Position numbers and translations under genes: made by a program. A stretch of 64,000 bases of DNA, taken from assembly GCF_002160135.1 (NCBI RefSeq), contig NZ_NFJZ01000007.1, positions 1 through 64,000 on the forward strand, given 5' to 3'. A model generated the notes under the pieces. That model was given only the letters and a program-made list of their open reading frames with translations, was not told the origin of the DNA and searched no databases. The stretch's first letter is position 1. Every line of letters begins with the position of its first letter. This document shows positions 17,381 to 25,769 of this stretch, piece by piece. Source of the DNA: Lachnoclostridium sp. An196 (GTDB lineage: Bacteria > Bacillota > Clostridia > Lachnospirales > Lachnospiraceae).

Positions 17381-18664
17381 TTACGTTTCCACCTTTATCG
17401 CATTAGGATAGATCTTTTCCAGTTTTTCGTCATCATATTTTTCATCCATCACCTGCTGCCAGGTATGTTCCGCCGGAACGCCTCTGCTGCGCTCGTCCTG
17501 TCTCACCAGCGCAAGGAAAGATACAGCCATATTGCAGACCATAAACACAACTACTGTCCAGGTTATTATTTTTCCCAGTTGTTTTGGTATTTTCTCAATC
17601 CAGTCCGAGAATTTCGGATAAAGCGCTTTAAACCAGACTACCGCCGCAAATCCCCAGAAAAAGCAGTACAACAGGTTGATTCTCCCTCCCAGATTAAACG
17701 GGATCTTACTGTAGTCCCAGAATACCGTGCCAAACATAATCTCCGTCAGGACGCTGCACAGATACTCGTATGCGCCTCCCAGAACAGTACCTGTCAAAAA
17801 CAGGAACATACTGGAACGGTCTTTATAGCGATAAAGCATCACGGTCACAAGCGCGATCGCCAGCCCCCAGACAATACTGAAAGGTCCCCAGACCAGACTG
17901 CTCCTGCTCATCCATACTCCCGCAGTAATCCGGCAAAAGATCGTCTCCGTAATATCTCCCAGCAATGATCCAATAAAAAAAAGTAATACAACTTTATAGA
18001 AACTGCAACCGGAAGCAAATGCCGCTGCATTGCTCTTTTCATACTCTTTTCTTCTTGGATATGCTCTTTCAAATCTGCCGTTTACCAGAATATAAAGCTT
18101 CTCGCCGAGCCTGCCGCTCATCCTCATAAACCAGGAATCCACCAGTTCCCAGTTTTTGATTTGTTCCTCTTTTCCCGCTATTACGATCAATGTGGCGAGG
18201 ATATCCAGCGCAAGCAGCGCGATCAGAATCCAGATCACAACCGCTCCTGCTGCAGACGGGATCATACGATACAGCGTCAGCAGAAAAGGGTTGATCCACC
18301 TCACGCAGATGAGTCCCAGAACTCCCCACAGCATAGACATGGGAAAACAAATATAGCCGTCCAGATTCCATTTTATGTTTGAGTAATCCCACCATTTTTC
18401 ATGATACAACCACTCTATTACGTGTCCTGCAACCCATTCCGCCACCGTAGACAAAACCGCGGAACTGCAGAACAGCCAGAACAGAGGCAGATCCCCGTAA
18501 AACACCGTCAGTACTACAAGAACCGCTCCATATAACACACAAAACGGGCCATTGACGAGTCCTCTGTTTACAAACCTTTTATTTTTCCATGCGGCCATCA
18601 AAGTTTCCAGGACCCATCCATTAAAAGATCCCGTTAAAAAAAGCCATATCAATTCGTAATTCAT
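17381..18664 (-). CDS. Putative ABC-transporter-type permease with internally duplicated domain (PF06541-like)
   Basis: Membrane protein of 427 residues. Two halves look homologous: the first begins FLTGSFNGWVLETLM with NRGLVNGPFCVLYG, the second FFIGSLLGDITETIF with SRSSLVWGPFSIVWG. Each is the ABC-transporter-IV-like unit, whose single-copy members have unknown function. The ATG at 18664 follows AAGGAAG by seven bases; a longer frame to 18769 starts in the intergenic region. No ATPase gene is adjacent, so transport is not shown. The second half ends with a helix and a charged tail. Confidence 0.72.
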   Translation of the reverse strand: MNYELIWLFLTGSFNGWVLETLMAAWKNKRFVNRGLVNGPFCVLYGAVLVVLTVFYGDLPLFWLFCSSAVLSTVAEWVAGHVIEWLYHEKWWDYSNIKWNLDGYICFPMSMLWGVLGLICVRWINPFLLTLYRMIPSAAGAVVIWILIALLALDILATLIVIAGKEEQIKNWELVDSWFMRMSGRLGEKLYILVNGRFERAYPRRKEYEKSNAAAFASGCSFYKVVLLFFIGSLLGDITETIFCRITAGVWMSRSSLVWGPFSIVWGLAIALVTVMLYRYKDRSSMFLFLTGTVLGGAYEYLCSVLTEIMFGTVFWDYSKIPFNLGGRINLLYCFFWGFAAVVWFKALYPKFSDWIEKIPKQLGKIITWTVVVFMVCNMAVSFLALVRQDERSRGVPAEHTWQQVMDEKYDDEKLEKIYPNAIKVET

Positions 18665-18812
18665 TCGTGGTCTTCCTTTTCCGTATATTGAATTTATCTG
18701 CTCTGATTCTAATATAATTCCCCGTTTTCCGGATATGGACAATGTACATGTTCTGTCACATTTTTCCACAGATCTCTTTCAGTGTCCAAAAAACTTTCTG
18801 ATGTTCCTGTCC

Positions 18813-18841
18813 TTGCTTTCAGCCGGTCTTCATGATACAGT
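18813..18841 (+). promoter_or_regulatory. Promoter of the nitroreductase gene
   Basis: TTGCTT (18813-18818), 17-base spacer, TACAGT (18836-18841), 32 bases before the ATG. The remaining 18665-18812 gap is A+T-rich and must also hold the minus-strand promoter of the duplicated membrane protein, which I could not fix with confidence. Confidence 0.55.
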
Positions 18842-18873
18842 AAAACTACTAACACCGTTGAGGAGGTTTTCAT

Positions 18874-19404
18874 ATGAGCGAGAAAAATGCAGTTCTGGAG
18901 AACATCCAGTCAAGAAGAAGTGTCCGTAAATTCAAACCTGACATGATCCCCGGAGAGATCCTGGATCAGATTCTCGAAGCAGGAACCTGTGCCCCCACCG
19001 GCATGAACCGGCAGTCCCCGATCATCATCGCAGTCACAAACAAAGAGGTGCGCGACCGTCTGTCTGCTCACAATGCGCGTATTATGGGAAGCAGTAGCGA
19101 TCCATTCTATGGCGCGCCCGTCGTACTGATTGTACTGGCCAATAAAAGCTGCCCTACCCATGTCTACGACGGCAGCCTGGTCATGGCAAACCTCATGCTG
19201 GCCGCGCACGCTTTGGGAATTGGCAGCTGCTGGATTCACCGCGCCAAAGAAGAATTTGAAGAACCCGAAGGAAAAGAAATTCTGAAATCTCTGGGAATTG
19301 AAGGCGATTATGAAGGTATCGGGCACTGCATCCTGGGCTATACAGACGGAGAATATCCGAAACCGCACGAAAAGAAAGAAAACTGGATCTACCGCATCGA
19401 TTGA
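18874..19404 (+). CDS. Nitroreductase family flavoprotein
   Basis: FMN-dependent NAD(P)H oxidoreductase of 176 residues. RRSVRKF near residues 12-18 binds the FMN phosphate, CAPTGMNRQSP is the next family motif, and LAAHALGIGSCWIHRAKEEF plus GHCILGY form the C-terminal signature. The substrate is not predictable. GAGGAGG lies eight bases before the ATG. It has its own promoter and terminator. Confidence 0.9.
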   Translation: MSEKNAVLENIQSRRSVRKFKPDMIPGEILDQILEAGTCAPTGMNRQSPIIIAVTNKEVRDRLSAHNARIMGSSSDPFYGAPVVLIVLANKSCPTHVYDGSLVMANLMLAAHALGIGSCWIHRAKEEFEEPEGKEILKSLGIEGDYEGIGHCILGYTDGEYPKPHEKKENWIYRID

Positions 19405-19418
19405 TCCGGAGAATCTCA

Positions 19419-19458
19419 ATACCCTCAGACAATGCCGACAATGTCTGAGGGTATTTTC
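19419..19458 (+). terminator. Terminator of the nitroreductase gene
   Basis: A perfect 13-bp stem (19419-19431 with 19442-19454) is followed by TTTTCTT. Confidence 0.88.
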
Positions 19459-19488
19459 TTCCGGACTGCAGTCTTCCGCGTCATCGTA

Positions 19489-19910
19489 TTATTCTTTAAA
19501 ATACGCCGCAATCTCTCCCATCCGTTTCATCTGATCCACTTTGAACGGGCAGCGATCGCTGCAGTGTCCGCACTGTATACAATCCGAAGCATGTTTTTCC
19601 AGATTGTCATAATGGTCCGCGGCAAGCTTATCATCTCCGCATCGGTGGTCCATCCGTATTTGCCGGTAGAATATTCCGCCCCGAAATGCACCTGATAGAT
19701 CATCTTATCCCGCACCTTTTCAAATGCCTTTCCATAGAGACCGTATCCTTCGGCTGAAGACGCGACCGTATCCACATAATTAATTCCGTTTTCATAAGCC
19801 AGTTCCAGGGCTTCCATCGCCTCTTTCTCCGGCGCTTCTGTAATATAGCCGGATCCGATGCCGATCACGCTGATCCGGTCTCCGGTTCTCTGATTGATCC
19901 TGTATTCCAT
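19489..19910 (-). pseudogene. Aldo/keto reductase with Fe-S tail, internal deletion and frameshift
   Basis: The first about 95 residues (MEYRINQRTGDRISVIGIG ... TTDAE) match the N-terminus of the roughly 370-residue clostridial aldo/keto reductases. The downstream sequence in the shifted frame encodes DHYDNLEKHASDCIQCGHC, then SDRCPFKVDQMKRMGEIAAYFKE and a TAA at 19489-19491: the normal C-terminal ferredoxin-like end. The middle of the gene, well over 200 residues, is missing and the join is out of frame. The unshifted frame ends at 19527. It keeps its GAGGAAA ribosome site and its place after merR. Confidence 0.85.
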
Positions 19911-19923
19911 ATTTTATTTCCTC

Positions 19924-20274
19924 CTACTCCATTTCCTTCCGTATTCTGTACCTGAGATCATCCAGACGTTCCAGCTGTCTTTCTTTGAAGTGGATCTCAT
20001 CCAGCGCCGCACGCCGCTTTTTATTCAGCATGGACAGACGTTCTTCGTCCGTATGGCTGCCTTCCATGGTAAGCTTCATATAGCTCTCTATCTCGTCGGA
20101 ATCAAATCCTATATCATGCAGCGTCATGATCAAACTCAGCTTTTCCAGATCAGAATCGTCGTAATTCCATTTTCCCATAACTTTTTTTACCGCTCCGCAC
20201 AATCCCCACTTCTCATATTCACGGAGAACATCCAACGGGATCCGATAGCATTCGCTGGCTTCGTCTATAGTCAT
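19924..20274 (-). CDS. MerR family transcriptional regulator
   Basis: DNA-binding protein of 116 residues: N-terminal winged helix (MTIDEASECYRIPLDVLREYEKWGL) and a coiled-coil dimer helix (about 70-116, DEERLSMLNKKRRAALDEIH). It lacks an obvious ligand domain. Such regulators commonly sit next to the aldo/keto reductase they control, here the broken gene 13 bases downstream, so its main target may be lost. GGAGG lies about seven bases upstream of its ATG. Confidence 0.85.
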   Translation of the reverse strand: MTIDEASECYRIPLDVLREYEKWGLCGAVKKVMGKWNYDDSDLEKLSLIMTLHDIGFDSDEIESYMKLTMEGSHTDEERLSMLNKKRRAALDEIHFKERQLERLDDLRYRIRKEME

Positions 20275-20301
20275 GTATCCGCCTCCTGCCGCATAAAAAT
20301 A

Positions 20302-20323
20302 GGCATTCCATTTTTGGAATACC
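20302..20323 (-). promoter_or_regulatory. Possible MerR operator
   Basis: Inverted repeat GGTATTCCA-N4-TGGAATGCC (minus strand, one mismatch) centred 38 bases upstream of merR. MerR proteins bind such dyads between the promoter boxes; the boxes themselves were not clear. Confidence 0.45.
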
Positions 20324-20359
20324 TACATTTTACCTCACCAGCATACATGAGTCTAATAC

Positions 20360-21250
20360 TTATATTAAATCGCCTCTTATGCCCGAAACGTATTTCCTTG
20401 CATAGGACAGGAACACGGAGGTTGCAGGCGCAAAAGCCTGCGTTTTTTTCCATGCAAGTACAGTCCGCGATTCCACTCGGGGACGAAGCGGCCGGAAACA
20501 GATTCCCGGATAACTGCAGTCCAGGCGAATCGTCACAGCGATTCCGATCCCGCTTTTCACCATCGACGCAATATTATACTGAAGATTCCCGCTGGCCACG
20601 CTTTCCACCTGATCCGCATATTCCCCCAGCCAGAGAGCCAGTTCTTTCTGTACCAGATCTCTTTTACTGGAAATCTGTAAAAAACCGGACAGATCTTCCG
20701 GCATAATATACTCTTTCCGCGCCAGCTCGGAGTCCTCCCGTATCAGCACCCCCCACTCTTCTTTCCCCGGCATATGTAAAAATTCGTACCGGCTGATATC
20801 CACCGGTTCCATTAAAAGTCCCATGTCCAGGACACCGCTCTCAATCTGCTCTTTAACCGCGTCCGCATTGCCGCTGTAAATAGAGAAACGTACGCCCGGG
20901 TTCATTTTTCTGAAAGAAGCGATCATATCAGACAATATGCGGGAACTCTGGAATTCTCCGCTCCCAATTGTAATTTCTCCGGTAAGGCCTTCATTCCTGT
21001 ATAAGAAATCTTCCTGTGTCCGATCTGCCAGAGAAACAATCTCCTGAGCGCGCCTTTTCAAAAACAGGCCGTCTTCTGTCAGAACAATATTATGCTTTCC
21101 TCTGTGAAAAAGGCTGACCCCCAGCTCATCTTCCAGCTGCATCATCTGACGGGACAAAGTAGGCTGGCTGATATGCAGAAGATTGGCTGCTCTGGTGATA
21201 TTTTCTTCTCTTGCCACCATCAAAAAATATTTCAAAACCCGTATTTCCAT
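20360..21250 (-). CDS. LysR family transcriptional regulator
   Basis: Regulator of 296 residues: N-terminal winged helix (MEIRVLKYFLMVAREENITRAANLLHISQPTLSRQM) and a periplasmic-binding-like effector domain from about residue 90. It diverges from sstT across 179 bases, so the serine/threonine transporter is a plausible target, although LysR genes often regulate distant loci. AGGAAGGAG lies just before its ATG. Confidence 0.9.
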   Translation of the reverse strand: MEIRVLKYFLMVAREENITRAANLLHISQPTLSRQMMQLEDELGVSLFHRGKHNIVLTEDGLFLKRRAQEIVSLADRTQEDFLYRNEGLTGEITIGSGEFQSSRILSDMIASFRKMNPGVRFSIYSGNADAVKEQIESGVLDMGLLMEPVDISRYEFLHMPGKEEWGVLIREDSELARKEYIMPEDLSGFLQISSKRDLVQKELALWLGEYADQVESVASGNLQYNIASMVKSGIGIAVTIRLDCSYPGICFRPLRPRVESRTVLAWKKTQAFAPATSVFLSYARKYVSGIRGDLI

Positions 21251-21429
21251 GTATACTCCTTCCTGGAACGACTTTACAATATTCTACCACAATCTTCCCG
21301 GCCTTTCCACCTCCTTCAAATATGGCAAAAATGTCCAAAAAGCGTGTTTTGACAAATTAATATCCTATGGCTGCCTTTCCTGTGTTATACTGATTGCATT
21401 GACACTATTTTTCGTAAAGGATGAAACAC

Positions 21430-22644
21430 ATGAAGAAAATCATTGAAAGTTGGAATCGAATCAGTCTGATCAAGAAAATCATATGCGGTCTCACCGTGGG
21501 CGTAATCCTCGCGCTGGCTGTTCCGCAGCTGAACGTAATCTCTCTGCTGGGGAACCTGTTCGTAGGCGCATTGAAAGCCATCGCTCCGCTGCTGGTACTT
21601 TTTCTGGTCATGAGCGCGCTCGCCAGCCAACGGGAAGGTAAACAGAGCAATATCAAGCGCATTATCTTCCTCTATCTATTGGGAACCTTTCTGGCAGGAT
21701 GCGTAGCCGTCGCGGCCAGCTTCCTGTTCCCGGTCACCATCGCGCTCACAGACAGCACATCCACAACCGCCCCTCCCAGCGGAATCGGAGAGGTCGTCAA
21801 CAGTCTGCTCATGAGCCTTGTATCCAATCCGGTGGACGCGCTCGTCAATGCCAACTACATCGGTATCCTGGCATGGGCTGTCCTTCTGGGTATCGCTCTC
21901 CGAAAAGCAGGAGACAGCACCAAAAAAGCCATCTCCGAGATCTCCGACGCGCTTTCCCAGATCGTACGCTGGGTCATCGCATGCGCGCCGTTCGGTGTGA
22001 TGGGACTGGTCTTTGCCACCATTTCCCAACAGGGACTGTCGTCTCTTCTGAGCTACGGACGCCTGATCCTGCTGCTGGTGGGCAGTATGGCCTTTGTGGC
22101 TTTTGTAGTCAACCCGATCATCACGTTCATCGGAATTCGCAAAAATCCCTATCCGCTGGTGCTGAAATGTCTGAAGGACAGCGGTATCACGGCTTTCTTC
22201 ACGAGAAGTTCAGCCGCCAATATCCCTGTCAACATGAAGCTCTGTGAAGAACTCGGACTGGACCGGGATACTTATGCCGTATCAATTCCGCTTGGCTCCA
22301 CGATCAATATGGGAGGCGCCGCCGTCACAATCTCAACGCTGGCGCTGGCAGCCGTTCACACTCTGGGGATCCCGGTGGATATACCCACTGCCATCGTGCT
22401 CTGTGTGCTCTCAGCCATCAGCGCCTGCGGCGCATCCGGTGTGGCAGGAGGATCTCTTCTGCTTGTCCCTCTGGCCTGCAGCCTGTTCGGGATCTCCGAC
22501 GATATCGCCATGCAGGTAGTAGGCGTCGGCTTTATCGTGGGCGTTATCCAGGATTCCTGTGAGACAGCCATCAATTCCTCCACCGATGTGCTTTACACCG
22601 CCGTGGCAGAATTTTCCAGACGCAGAAAAGAAAACCTTTCATAA
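21430..22644 (+). CDS. sstT: Na+/serine-threonine symporter
   Basis: Dicarboxylate/amino acid:cation symporter family member of 404 residues, close to Escherichia SstT in length and motifs: [33 protein letters not shown] and the NMGGAAVTI substrate segment, then [15 protein letters not shown]. The ATG at 21430 is nine bases from AAAGG; the earlier in-frame ATG at 21421 touches that site. A -10-like TATACT lies at 21386-21391 with a TG extension upstream. Confidence 0.92.
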   Translation: MKKIIESWNRISLIKKIICGLTVGVILALAVPQLNVISLLGNLFVGALKAIAPLLVLFLVMSALASQREGKQSNIKRIIFLYLLGTFLAGCVAVAASFLFPVTIALTDSTSTTAPPSGIGEVVNSLLMSLVSNPVDALVNANYIGILAWAVLLGIALRKAGDSTKKAISEISDALSQIVRWVIACAPFGVMGLVFATISQQGLSSLLSYGRLILLLVGSMAFVAFVVNPIITFIGIRKNPYPLVLKCLKDSGITAFFTRSSAANIPVNMKLCEELGLDRDTYAVSIPLGSTINMGGAAVTISTLALAAVHTLGIPVDIPTAIVLCVLSAISACGASGVAGGSLLLVPLACSLFGISDDIAMQVVGVGFIVGVIQDSCETAINSSTDVLYTAVAEFSRRRKENLS

Positions 22645-22648
22645 CACC

Positions 22649-22683
22649 ATCTGGCAGGGACTACTCCGTAATCCCTGCCAGAT
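22649..22683 (+). terminator. Terminator hairpin of sstT
   Basis: A perfect 12-bp stem (22649-22660 with 22672-22683), four bases after the sstT stop codon region, with a short weak T-run. Its loop also contains the stop codon of the minus-strand remnant frame. Confidence 0.7.
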
Positions 22684-23053
22684 ACTCTTCCAACTCTTTC
22701 GTATTAAAATGAGGAATGTAATTTTTCTTCATAAAACTGATTTCCCGCATACTTGCCCGATGAAAATTTTTCACTGATATACGTCCTGTAATGTCGTATA
22801 GTCCATCCTCAAACGCAAGCGCACAGTGCTCTTCTATCCGGTTGATCATAATTACAGAATCCCGGATTCCTTTTTGAAGAGTTATCGGATGCTCCCATCT
22901 GTAATGTTTCTTAAATAATTCAAATGAGGTTTTAACAATTTCATCTGTAATATTGGTCGGTTGATTAATCCGCATCTGCCTGATAATGCTGTTCAGCCCA
23001 TTATCCCGGATTGATATTTCCACCACATTACATTTAAAGCCATGCCGCCGCAA
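22661..23053 (-). pseudogene. Remnant of a Y-family DNA polymerase (little-finger domain), chimeric end
   Basis: Residues 1-55 (MRRHGFKCNVVEISIRDNG ... FELFKKHYRWEHPI) resemble the little-finger domain of clostridial Y-family (DinB/UmuC-like) polymerases. Similarity continues a few codons before the ATG (ASARL) until a stop at about 23082. There is no catalytic palm or finger part. After HYRWEHPI the expected IRS-GVRG motif is missing, and the last 70 residues, which I do not recognise, run into the sstT terminator. A translated protein is possible but a decayed fragment is more likely. Confidence 0.5.
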
Positions 23054-23159
23054 TCTGGCAGAAGCACCTTAGACGCTGTACCATTTATCTCGTTCAATTT
23101 AAATTATATCGAAGTAATATAATCTACAGACAGTTTAAAGAACTACAATATTTTTAAAT

Positions 23160-23420
23160 ATTTTTGAAGATGCGGAGAATAATTTGCGTGAGCTGTTTAA
23201 TATTCCAAAGCTTTATCATGCTTTATTTTTACAAAGCGGAACTTCACTCCAATTTTCAATAATCCCATTAAATTTTCTAAGAATAGGTACCACTGACTAT
23301 ATTGTGACCGGCGAATGGGACGAAAAAGCTTACAAAGAAACCCTCCATTTATAATGCCATGCCAGTTGAAGACGTAAGAGCTCTTATTGAATTTATGTAT
23401 TGATTTGAAAAGGTAAATCT
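23160..23420 (+). pseudogene. serC: Remnant of phosphoserine aminotransferase, large internal deletion
   Basis: From 23160 the frame reads IFEDAENNLRELFNIPKLY, then HALFLQSGTSLQFSIIPLN and IGTTDYIVTGEWDEKAYKE up to TAA at 23352: the part of SerC around residues 55-115. At 23347 the next frame starts with IYNAMPVEDVRALIEFMY and a TGA at 23401, the normal extreme C-terminus. About 220 residues between them, and the start of the gene, are absent. No functional product is possible. Confidence 0.8.
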
Positions 23421-23432
23421 TAGTAAAAAAAC

Positions 23433-23482
23433 ATCTCTCATATGCGGCATATATCAGATTGCACATATAAGAGATATTTTTT
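23433..23482 (+). terminator. Terminator behind the serC remnant
   Basis: Arms near 23433-23444 and 23464-23475 (11 pairs, one mismatch) are followed by a T-run at 23477-23482. The minus strand also has a T-run after the stem, so it could also stop transcription from the asr operon side. Confidence 0.6.
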
Positions 23483-23534
23483 ATAAAAATTATGATAATA
23501 AATATCCGCTTCTATTTTTTATAATAGATTAAAA

Positions 23535-23999
23535 TTAGCTATGTGCTGATATTCTTTTTGCTTTTCCAGTGATACGCTCCGGATAAATAACATAAACACC
23601 GGTCTTGTCCTTTGCAGCCCGAATATATTGCATCCCTTTTTCCAGAAAATCTTTGCTATACTTCTCCAACAGTGCGACAAGACTTGCCTGTTTGTCCTTT
23701 GACGGCATTATTTGACCAGTCAGAATCACACTTTCATATAAAGTACCAAACTTTTCAGGTTGTACTTCCGTATCACCAATGACCACAAAACAGACATTTG
23801 AATTACAGGAAATATTATCCAGTTTTCTTCCTGCATTTGCAGCACAGTGTAAATGAATCAAGCCATCCTTCCAGGCATAACTGATAGGGACTGCGTACGG
23901 TTTTCCATCCATGCCAACCGTAGACAGGATTCCGTATTCACCCTTCTTAAGAATATCTTCGATTTCCTCACCAAAAATCTCTCTGTCTTTCCGGCGCAT
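23535..23999 (-). CDS. Pyridoxamine 5'-phosphate oxidase family flavoprotein (NimA-like)
   Basis: Split-barrel flavin-binding protein of 154 residues beginning MRRKDREI; GEYGILSTVGMDGKPYAVPISYAW and the HCAANAGRKLDNI segment match the group of small proteins annotated as 5-nitroimidazole antibiotic resistance or PNPOx-like. Function here is probably reduction or flavin/heme handling. It starts one base after asrC ends and therefore belongs to the asr transcript, an association that may be meaningful. Confidence 0.82.
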   Translation of the reverse strand: MRRKDREIFGEEIEDILKKGEYGILSTVGMDGKPYAVPISYAWKDGLIHLHCAANAGRKLDNISCNSNVCFVVIGDTEVQPEKFGTLYESVILTGQIMPSKDKQASLVALLEKYSKDFLEKGMQYIRAAKDKTGVYVIYPERITGKAKRISAHS

Positions 24000-24000
24000 A

Positions 24001-24963
24001 TCAATACTTTACTCCTTTCCAGTACATGGGCGTCATAACTTCTGCAATCTCCGGCAGCTTCACATCCCGAAGTGCCCAGCGTTTAAACTCCTCAAAACCG
24101 GTACGGTCTACAATATATCCGATATGTTCTTTACCGCCGGGAGCATTGGGGTCTATATACTCTTTCACATAATCATAAGTGTTGAGAATAATTTTGATGA
24201 TGCTGTCTTCATCTACCCATTTGATAAAATCTTCACCCAGTCGGGGATTCTTTTTTCCGGTCCTTCCCAGTAAAGTAAGCCTGTAATATTTTTTGTCGCT
24301 GCGGGTCCATGCAGCATTCGGACAGGCCAGAACACACTCGCCGCATCCGATACACCGCCTCTCATCCCGCTGGGGACGGAAATTCACCGGTTTCAGTGCC
24401 TCTACCGATTTCTTTTTACATGCTTTCACACATGCGCCACAGCTGACACAGCGATCCGGATCCAGCTGTGGCTGCGTCATTCCCATAATTCCGAAATCAT
24501 GCATCCTCACTTTGGCACAATCGTTAGGACATCCAGTCAGTGCGATCTTAAAATGCAGATCATTGGGAAATACCGCCTTTTCGATACGCTGTGCAAAAGC
24601 AGTGGTATCATAGCAGGCGAACGGGCAGACCCGATTTCCCACACAGGCTGTAATGTTCCGTGTACCGGAAGCAGGATAGCCGGCTCCCTGCTCAGCCTGG
24701 TTGATCTCCAGTCCATCGATCAGGTCCTGGAGTGCGGCGTTGACCTCCGGCATCTTCTCAAATGGGATACCGGGAATCTCAAATCCCTGGCGGCTGGTGA
24801 TGTGAACAGTACCATTTCCATAGTTCTCTGCAATACGCTGGATCTGACTGAGATATTTCGCATCCAGATGGCCACCCGGGACACGGATCCTGGAAGCGGT
24901 CAATCCACGCTCCTTCGTTACACGAAATGCGTTTTTCTTAAGTGCTTTTGTGTTGATATCCAT
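24001..24963 (-). CDS. asrC: Anaerobic sulfite reductase, siroheme subunit
   Basis: Catalytic subunit that reduces sulfite to sulfide with six electrons. The 320-residue protein has the nitrite/sulfite reductase half-domain (HITSRQGFEIPGI), the siroheme/4Fe-4S ligand set C-x5-C (ACVGNRVC) and C-x3-C (TGCPNDCAKV), and two added ferredoxin clusters, CVSCGACVKAC and CIGCGECVLAC. All cluster cysteines are present. Third gene of asrABC, 11 bases after asrB. Confidence 0.95.
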   Translation of the reverse strand: MDINTKALKKNAFRVTKERGLTASRIRVPGGHLDAKYLSQIQRIAENYGNGTVHITSRQGFEIPGIPFEKMPEVNAALQDLIDGLEINQAEQGAGYPASGTRNITACVGNRVCPFACYDTTAFAQRIEKAVFPNDLHFKIALTGCPNDCAKVRMHDFGIMGMTQPQLDPDRCVSCGACVKACKKKSVEALKPVNFRPQRDERRCIGCGECVLACPNAAWTRSDKKYYRLTLLGRTGKKNPRLGEDFIKWVDEDSIIKIILNTYDYVKEYIDPNAPGGKEHIGYIVDRTGFEEFKRWALRDVKLPEIAEVMTPMYWKGVKY

Positions 24964-24974
24964 GTTATTCCTCC

Positions 24975-25769
24975 TTAATCCACCAGAAACTTACCTTTGG
25001 TATAATTGAACACCGGGCCATCCAGGCATACATACGTGTCACCAATCTTGCAGTGTCCGCACTTGCCCAGACCACAGCACATCTTCCGTTCCTGTGAGAT
25101 CCAGATGTTATTCTCAGGTATTCCGATCCCCAACAGCCCCTGAACAGAAAACCGCATCATAGCAGGTGGACCGACAACAATCGCTACTGTATTTTTCACA
25201 TCGCCCAGTTGGATCTGTGGAATATACTGCGTAACCAGTCCCACATGACAGGCAACATCATCCTCTGCACAGTCTACGGTAAGGATCACATCCATGTTCT
25301 TTTCCCATCGCTTCAGATCCTCCTGAAAAAGAATATCATGGGGTGTTTTGAAGCCTGCGATCAGTGTCATATGTCCACGTTGGTCCGGATGATCTGAGAA
25401 ATAATCCACTACTCCCCGGACAGGAGATAATCCGGTACCGCCGGCCATAACGACGATGTCCTTACCTACATAGTCTGATACATCAAATCCATTTCCATAA
25501 GGACCTCGCAGGAAAAGAGTATCTCCCACATAATGTTCGAACACTTCATTGGTGACTTTTCCTACACGGCGGATAGTCAGATCCACATAATTTTCGCCAA
25601 TGCCACTGACTGATATGGGAGCCTCCCCGTATTTTGGTATCGATACTTCAAAAAACTGGCCCGGCCGGACTTCTCCACAGAATTCCATGCGGAACGTATA
25701 CTCGATCTCTGTGTGCCGGATTACTTCTAAAATCTTAGAAGCAAAAGGAATATAGTCGTTTTTTATCAT
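24975..25769 (-). CDS. asrB: Anaerobic sulfite reductase, flavin subunit
   Basis: Electron-transfer subunit of 264 residues with a ferredoxin-reductase fold: FAD-binding RGPYGNGFD region, NAD(P)H-binding VMAGGTGLSPVRGVV, and a C-terminal Cys cluster (ERKMCCGLGKCGHC ... C) for a 2Fe-2S centre. It passes electrons from NADH to AsrA/AsrC. Its ATG overlaps the asrA stop by four bases. Confidence 0.95.
   Translation of the reverse strand: MIKNDYIPFASKILEVIRHTEIEYTFRMEFCGEVRPGQFFEVSIPKYGEAPISVSGIGENYVDLTIRRVGKVTNEVFEHYVGDTLFLRGPYGNGFDVSDYVGKDIVVMAGGTGLSPVRGVVDYFSDHPDQRGHMTLIAGFKTPHDILFQEDLKRWEKNMDVILTVDCAEDDVACHVGLVTQYIPQIQLGDVKNTVAIVVGPPAMMRFSVQGLLGIGIPENNIWISQERKMCCGLGKCGHCKIGDTYVCLDGPVFNYTKGKFLVD

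Noticed and set aside
22100-22300. Second coding layer within sstT (long plus-strand alternative frame)
   Set aside because: Arg/Gln/His-rich composition typical of an out-of-frame reading of GC-rich codons.
23197-23466. Minus-strand 89-residue frame
   Set aside because: It lies antisense to the serC remnant, has aromatic-rich composition and no ribosome site.
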